Source of the DNA: Nitrospinota bacterium
GTDB taxonomy: Bacteria; UBA8248; JACPRG01
Direction: 5' to 3'
DNA: 15,403 nt
Assembly: GCA_030740135.1 (NCBI GenBank)
Contig: JASLXW010000035.1
Location: forward strand, 1-15,403
The notes beneath the pieces are model-generated. The model searched no databases, was not told where the DNA came from, and was given only the letters and a program-made list of their open reading frames with translations. Positions 13,102 through 15,403 of this stretch are shown here, one piece after another. The stretch's first letter is position 1; each line of letters starts with the position of its first letter. The position numbers were made by a program, and so were the translations under genes.

Positions 13102-14472
13102 ATGGCGGACGACCTGAGAGGTTTCCTGGAGGAGATGGAAGCGGGGGACGGGGGGGACGGGACGGGGGGGGAGCTCATCCGGGTCCGGCGCGAGATCTCC
13201 CGCGACTTCGAGATAGCGGCCCTCGTCTCCAAGCTCGAGGCCGAGCACCGCGTCCCCGTCCTGTGGTTCGAGAAAGTCCGGGGGGCGGACTTTCCGGTCG
13301 TCGTGAACTGCTTCGCCTCCCGATCGAGGATCGCGTCCAGCCTCGGCATCCCCTCCGGCGCCCTGCTCGCCCGATTTCAGGAAGCCCTGGACAACCCCAT
13401 ACCCCCGACCGAGGCGTCTTCCGCCCCCGTCCAGGAGGTCGTGATCGAGGGGGATTCGGTGGACCTGGGCCGGCTGCCCCTCATGCGGTACCACGACACG
13501 GACGCCGCCCCTTACGTGACGGCGGGGATTGTCATCGCGAAGGACCCCGACACGGGCGCGTACAACCTGAGCTTCAACCGGATGATGCTCAAGGACCGGA
13601 ACCGGCTTGGGATCTTCATGACGGTGGGCAAGCACCTGAACGAGATTTACAGCCGGGCGGAAGAGCGCGGCGAGGCCCTGCCCATCGTGGTCTCGCTGGG
13701 CAATCATCCCGCCTGGGCGATCGGGGCGTGCATGATCGGCCCCTACCAGGTGGAGGAGCCGGGGGTCATCGGCGGCCTGATGAAGCGCCCCCTGGAGATG
13801 GTCCCCGCGCGCACCGCGGACCTCCTCGTCCCGGCCCGGGCGGAGATCGTCCTCGAGGGGGAGATCGAGCCCTTCACCCGGGAGATGGAAGGCTCGTTCA
13901 CCGAGTTTCACGGCTACGCCACCCGCCCCCGGGAGCGGCAGGTGGTCCGCGTCCGGGCCGTCACCCACCGCCGGGGCGCCGTCTACCAGGACCTGGTCGG
14001 AGGCGCCCACCGCGAGCACCTCGTCCTGCCCACCGTCCCGATGGAAGCCAATCTGGAGCGGGCCGTTCGGGGGGCCGTGCCGTCGCTGAAGGCGCTTCGC
14101 ATCGCGGCCCCCTTCTGCTTGGTGGCGTCCATCCGGAAAGGACACCCGGGCCAGCCCAAGACCGCGGCCCTGGCGGCCTTCGGGGCGGAGCTCTACCTCA
14201 AGCAGGTCATCGTCGTGGACGACGACATCGACGTGAGCGACCTCTCGCGCGTCCTGTGGGCCATGGCCACGCGCTGCCAGTGGAGCCGCGACGCGTTCGT
14301 CATTCCCGACGCCCCGGGCTCCTCCCTGGACCCGTCCGCCGTCACGGAGGGCCTGGTCGACAAGGTCGGAATCGACGCGACCGCCAAGCCGACCCTGGAA
14401 AGCTTTTCCCCCAGAGGCAAGATCCCCCCGGAAGTTCTCTCCCGGATGAAGCTGGAAGACTACCTGGACTAG
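13102..14472 (+). CDS. UbiD-family prenylated-FMN-dependent (de)carboxylase
   Basis: A 456-residue UbiD-like enzyme. Family members use prenylated FMN made by a UbiX flavin prenyltransferase (not in this window) to decarboxylate, or reversibly carboxylate, aromatic or unsaturated acids. The catalytic triad appears intact: Arg160 in YNLSFNRMM, and Glu263 and Glu268 in EGSFTEFHGY, with the usual five-residue spacing. AEIVLEGEI and HPAWAIGA blocks are typical. The ATG at 13102 follows AGGAG closely (3-nt gap) with GAGG further upstream; an in-frame extension to 12820 overlaps the previous gene and is rejected. Residues 14-24 are a Gly/Asp insertion encoded by G-tracts. Substrate is unknown. Beside a benzoyl-CoA operon, an aromatic acid or phthaloyl-CoA-type decarboxylase is possible, but proximity is the only argument. 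Confidence 0.9.
   Translation: MADDLRGFLEEMEAGDGGDGTGGELIRVRREISRDFEIAALVSKLEAEHRVPVLWFEKVRGADFPVVVNCFASRSRIASSLGIPSGALLARFQEALDNPIPPTEASSAPVQEVVIEGDSVDLGRLPLMRYHDTDAAPYVTAGIVIAKDPDTGAYNLSFNRMMLKDRNRLGIFMTVGKHLNEIYSRAEERGEALPIVVSLGNHPAWAIGACMIGPYQVEEPGVIGGLMKRPLEMVPARTADLLVPARAEIVLEGEIEPFTREMEGSFTEFHGYATRPRERQVVRVRAVTHRRGAVYQDLVGGAHREHLVLPTVPMEANLERAVRGAVPSLKALRIAAPFCLVASIRKGHPGQPKTAALAAFGAELYLKQVIVVDDDIDVSDLSRVLWAMATRCQWSRDAFVIPDAPGSSLDPSAVTEGLVDKVGIDATAKPTLESFSPRGKIPPEVLSRMKLEDYLD
13143..13171 (+). other. Potential G-quadruplex in the 5' coding region of ubiD-like gene
   Basis: Four G-tracts of 5, 7, 3 and 8 bases (13143-13147, 13150-13156, 13159-13161, 13164-13171) are separated by three identical AC loops. 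This fits the G3+N1-7 four-tract quadruplex rule with minimal loops. It lies on the sense strand, so it would also form in mRNA, beginning about 40 nt after the start codon, where it could slow ribosomes or RNA polymerase. Confidence 0.6.
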
Positions 14473-14684
14473 CGGCCCCCCGTCACCGGCCCGGCAGTGC
14501 TCCGGAAAAAGGCCGCACCGGATTTTCGTCCGTCCGACGAACCTTTATCGTCAAGAATCCGTTACAACCCTTCGTCATGGAAGTGACGACCACCCGGTTC
14601 TACGCGAGGTTCGGGTTGGGGTGAATTGAAGTCCCGTTGGAAGGGAACCGGAATGAGAGATTTCGGCCCTGGGCTCGGGCGAAC

Positions 14685-14702
14685 GGCCCCTCGACCGGGG
14701 CC
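14685..14702. promoter_or_regulatory. Inverted repeat, possible enhancer-binding-protein site
   Basis: GGCCCC-N6-GGGGCC, perfect 6-bp arms. It lies about 155 bp upstream of the predicted sigma-54 start site, within the usual range for upstream activating sequences of sigma-54 enhancer-binding proteins. A simple hairpin in high-GC DNA is the alternative. Confidence 0.3.
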
Positions 14703-14822
14703 TCCATATTCCCTGTAATTCCAACTACTTAGACCGTTTCCTTCACCGCCCCCCCCTGGCCGGTTGCGGCCGCATTCCGTCAGGATTCGAATTCGTCCAA
14801 CGCGCCGTCCCCTGTCCCTGTT

Positions 14823-14837
14823 TGGCACATCAATTGC
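14823..14837 (+). promoter_or_regulatory. Sigma-54 (RpoN) -24/-12 promoter
   Basis: TGGCACATCAATTGC matches the sigma-54 consensus TGGCACR-N4-TTGC at every fixed base, with the GG (-24) and GC (-12) doublets exactly spaced. The next base is G instead of A/T. Transcription would start near 14849, running toward the chemotaxis-receptor start at 15261 with a leader of about 410 nt. Confidence 0.7.
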
Positions 14838-14885
14838 GATCATTGTCTGAACCGGTGACACCCGAAAGCCCAAAAACTCCATCGC

Positions 14886-14904
14886 GGCGGGAAGTCTTCC
14901 CGCC
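14886..14904. other. Hairpin in leader, 8-bp stem
   Basis: GGCGGGAA, 3-nt loop GTC, TTCCCGCC: a perfect GC-rich stem about 40 nt after the predicted sigma-54 start site. It is not followed by a T-run on the plus strand. It may stabilise the 5' end of the transcript or attenuate it. Confidence 0.4.
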
Positions 14905-15135
14905 AACTGAAATGATAAAAGGCCCGGCCGCGCTATGTGTCTAAGAATTTTCGGCGGAAGGCCGATAAGGAAATCGGGTCGCAATGGCAACAGCGCGCAT
15001 CACCGAACGCCATCAGGTTCAAACGCGGTTCAATCAGCAATACGTGAAACCCTATCGGGTTCGCCGGTCAGAAACGCTCAACGGAAGTGTCCGGCGAGCC
15101 GCACGGCCATGGAGCGGTTTCCTTTTGGGGAAGAT

Positions 15136-15178
15136 GATTTGGCGCGGGCCAAATCAAATCCGAAGCCACCGGGGCTTC
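15136..15178. other. Tandem perfect hairpins in leader
   Basis: Two adjacent stems. The first is GATTTGGC-GCGG-GCCAAATC (15136-15155, 8 bp). The second, six bases later, is GAAGCC-ACCGG-GGCTTC (15162-15178, 6 bp). Both lie 80-125 nt before the chemotaxis-receptor start codon and would form in its mRNA leader. They suggest a structured regulatory leader or small RNA of unknown class. Confidence 0.4.
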
Positions 15179-15260
15179 ATCCAACATTGACGCGACAACA
15201 ACCCCATTTAATCTATCCCGCCGCGCCGCGAGGCGCACAGCAATCAAGGAGAGGATCAGG

Positions 15261-15310
15261 ATGAACTGGACGGTTGGTAAAAGGATTTGGGCGGGATTTC
15301 TGTCCCTCAT
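15261..15310 (+). pseudogene. Methyl-accepting chemotaxis protein, 5' fragment interrupted by insertion
   Basis: The frame opens MNWTVGKRIWAGFLSLI, the typical cytoplasmic lead and first transmembrane start of methyl-accepting chemotaxis receptors (an MNWTxGKRI-xxGF pattern precedes TM1). AAGGAG at 15246-15251 sits 9 nt before the ATG, so the start is well supported. After about 16-17 codons the sequence switches to an insertion-sequence-like end and the frame stops at 15324-15326, in the middle of what should be the first membrane helix. The gene is therefore probably inactivated here. The rest of the receptor would lie beyond the element, outside the window. Identification from so few residues relies on this N-terminal signature. 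Confidence 0.6.
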
Positions 15311-15403
15311 TGACCTGCCCCCCTGAAAGCCGGTGCAGTTTGAGGGTTAGGATTTTCGTACAGCTTTCGGACTGGATTGGCCTAGAAAGGGGGCAGTGAT
15401 GAG
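15311..15403. mobile_element. Left end of an insertion sequence, probably IS3 family
   Basis: Sequence similarity to the chemotaxis gene ends at 15310, and TGACCTGCCCCCC begins. Several IS3-group elements start with TGAnCTGCCCC-type terminal repeats. About 75 bases later come AAAGGGGG (15386-15393) and ATG at 15399, in the place and spacing expected for the orfA start of such an element. The right end, target duplication and transposase are outside the window, so family assignment is tentative. A small MITE-like element is an alternative, because AGGGGGCAG near 15389-15397 is the inverse of the CTGCCCCC in the left end. Confidence 0.55.

Larger units (their letters stand above)
14473..15260. 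other. Non-coding region downstream of ubiD-like gene: sigma-54 promoter and structured leader
   Basis: About 790 bp with visibly lower GC content than the flanking genes. Open frames here lack family motifs and plausible composition. The first part has a weak 5-bp stem followed by TTTT (14501-14526), possibly the end of the ubiD-like transcript. The middle holds an inverted repeat at 14685-14702 and a sigma-54 promoter at 14823-14837. The remainder is a leader to the chemotaxis gene with hairpins at 14886-14904, 15048-15061, 15136-15155 and 15162-15178. I recognise no known riboswitch class. Confidence 0.5.

Noticed and set aside
14849..15260. Cyclic-di-GMP (GEMM) or other known riboswitch in the receptor leader
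   Set aside because: The conserved GEMM core sequences are not visible; only generic hairpins are present.
14935..15264. Plus-strand frame of 109 codons downstream of the sigma-54 promoter
   Set aside because: No ribosome site, no recognisable domain, composition unlike protein; the chemotaxis-receptor start with a good ribosome site follows.
1..15403. CRISPR arrays, tRNA or rRNA genes
   Set aside because: No regularly spaced direct repeats, cloverleaf-type sequence or rRNA segments were seen on either strand.

Overview
The window is GC-rich DNA, probably from a Gram-negative bacterium that can degrade aromatic compounds anaerobically. The evidence is a nearly complete benzoyl-CoA (ATP-dependent, class I reductase) gene set, together with signs of motility/chemotaxis and sigma-54 promoter use. 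The lineage cannot be fixed from the sequence alone. Gene content recalls the Thauera/Azoarcus-type pathway (Dch, Had, Oah), not the Rhodopseudomonas variant.

Region 1 (1-6286, minus strand) is a compact operon read right to left: padR regulator, had, oah, dch, bcrC, bcrB and the first 15 codons of bcrA (or bcrD). Two junctions are ATGA stop/start overlaps and two others are 3-16 nt gaps, so the genes are probably co-transcribed and partly translationally coupled. BcrCB with the BcrA/D ATPases would dearomatise benzoyl-CoA to the 1,5-dienoyl-CoA. Dch hydrates the diene, Had oxidises the alcohol, and Oah opens the ring to 3-hydroxypimeloyl-CoA. The 170-bp region upstream of padR holds a perfect 16-bp palindrome with FNR/CRP-like TGAT-N4-ATCA architecture and a CATAT-N12-ATATG repeat over the padR start.

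Region 2 (6457-12997, plus strand) holds four genes whose products often keep a fold but not the textbook catalytic residues. They are a membrane-anchored sulfatase-fold protein with Thr at the formylglycine position, a histidine-kinase-like protein with an intact His box but an erased ATP-binding domain, a fully conserved stand-alone receiver, and a CopA-like P1B ATPase. In the last, essentially every catalytic and metal-binding motif (CxxC, TGES, CPC, DKTGT, TGD, GDGxND, TM8 Met) is substituted while the structural segments are kept. This pseudo-ATPase is the most unusual object in the window.

Region 3 (13102-14472, plus strand) is a UbiD-family prFMN-dependent decarboxylase with its Arg/Glu/Glu active site intact. 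It has a four-tract G-quadruplex-type sequence just after its start codon. It could supply an aromatic acid or CoA ester to Region 1, but this is inferred from proximity only.

Region 4 (14473-15403) is less GC-rich and mostly non-coding. It has a near-perfect sigma-54 -24/-12 promoter, a possible upstream activator palindrome, a roughly 410-nt leader with several hairpins, and then the first codons of a methyl-accepting chemotaxis protein. That gene is cut after about 16 codons by what looks like the left end of an IS3-type insertion sequence, which runs off the window.
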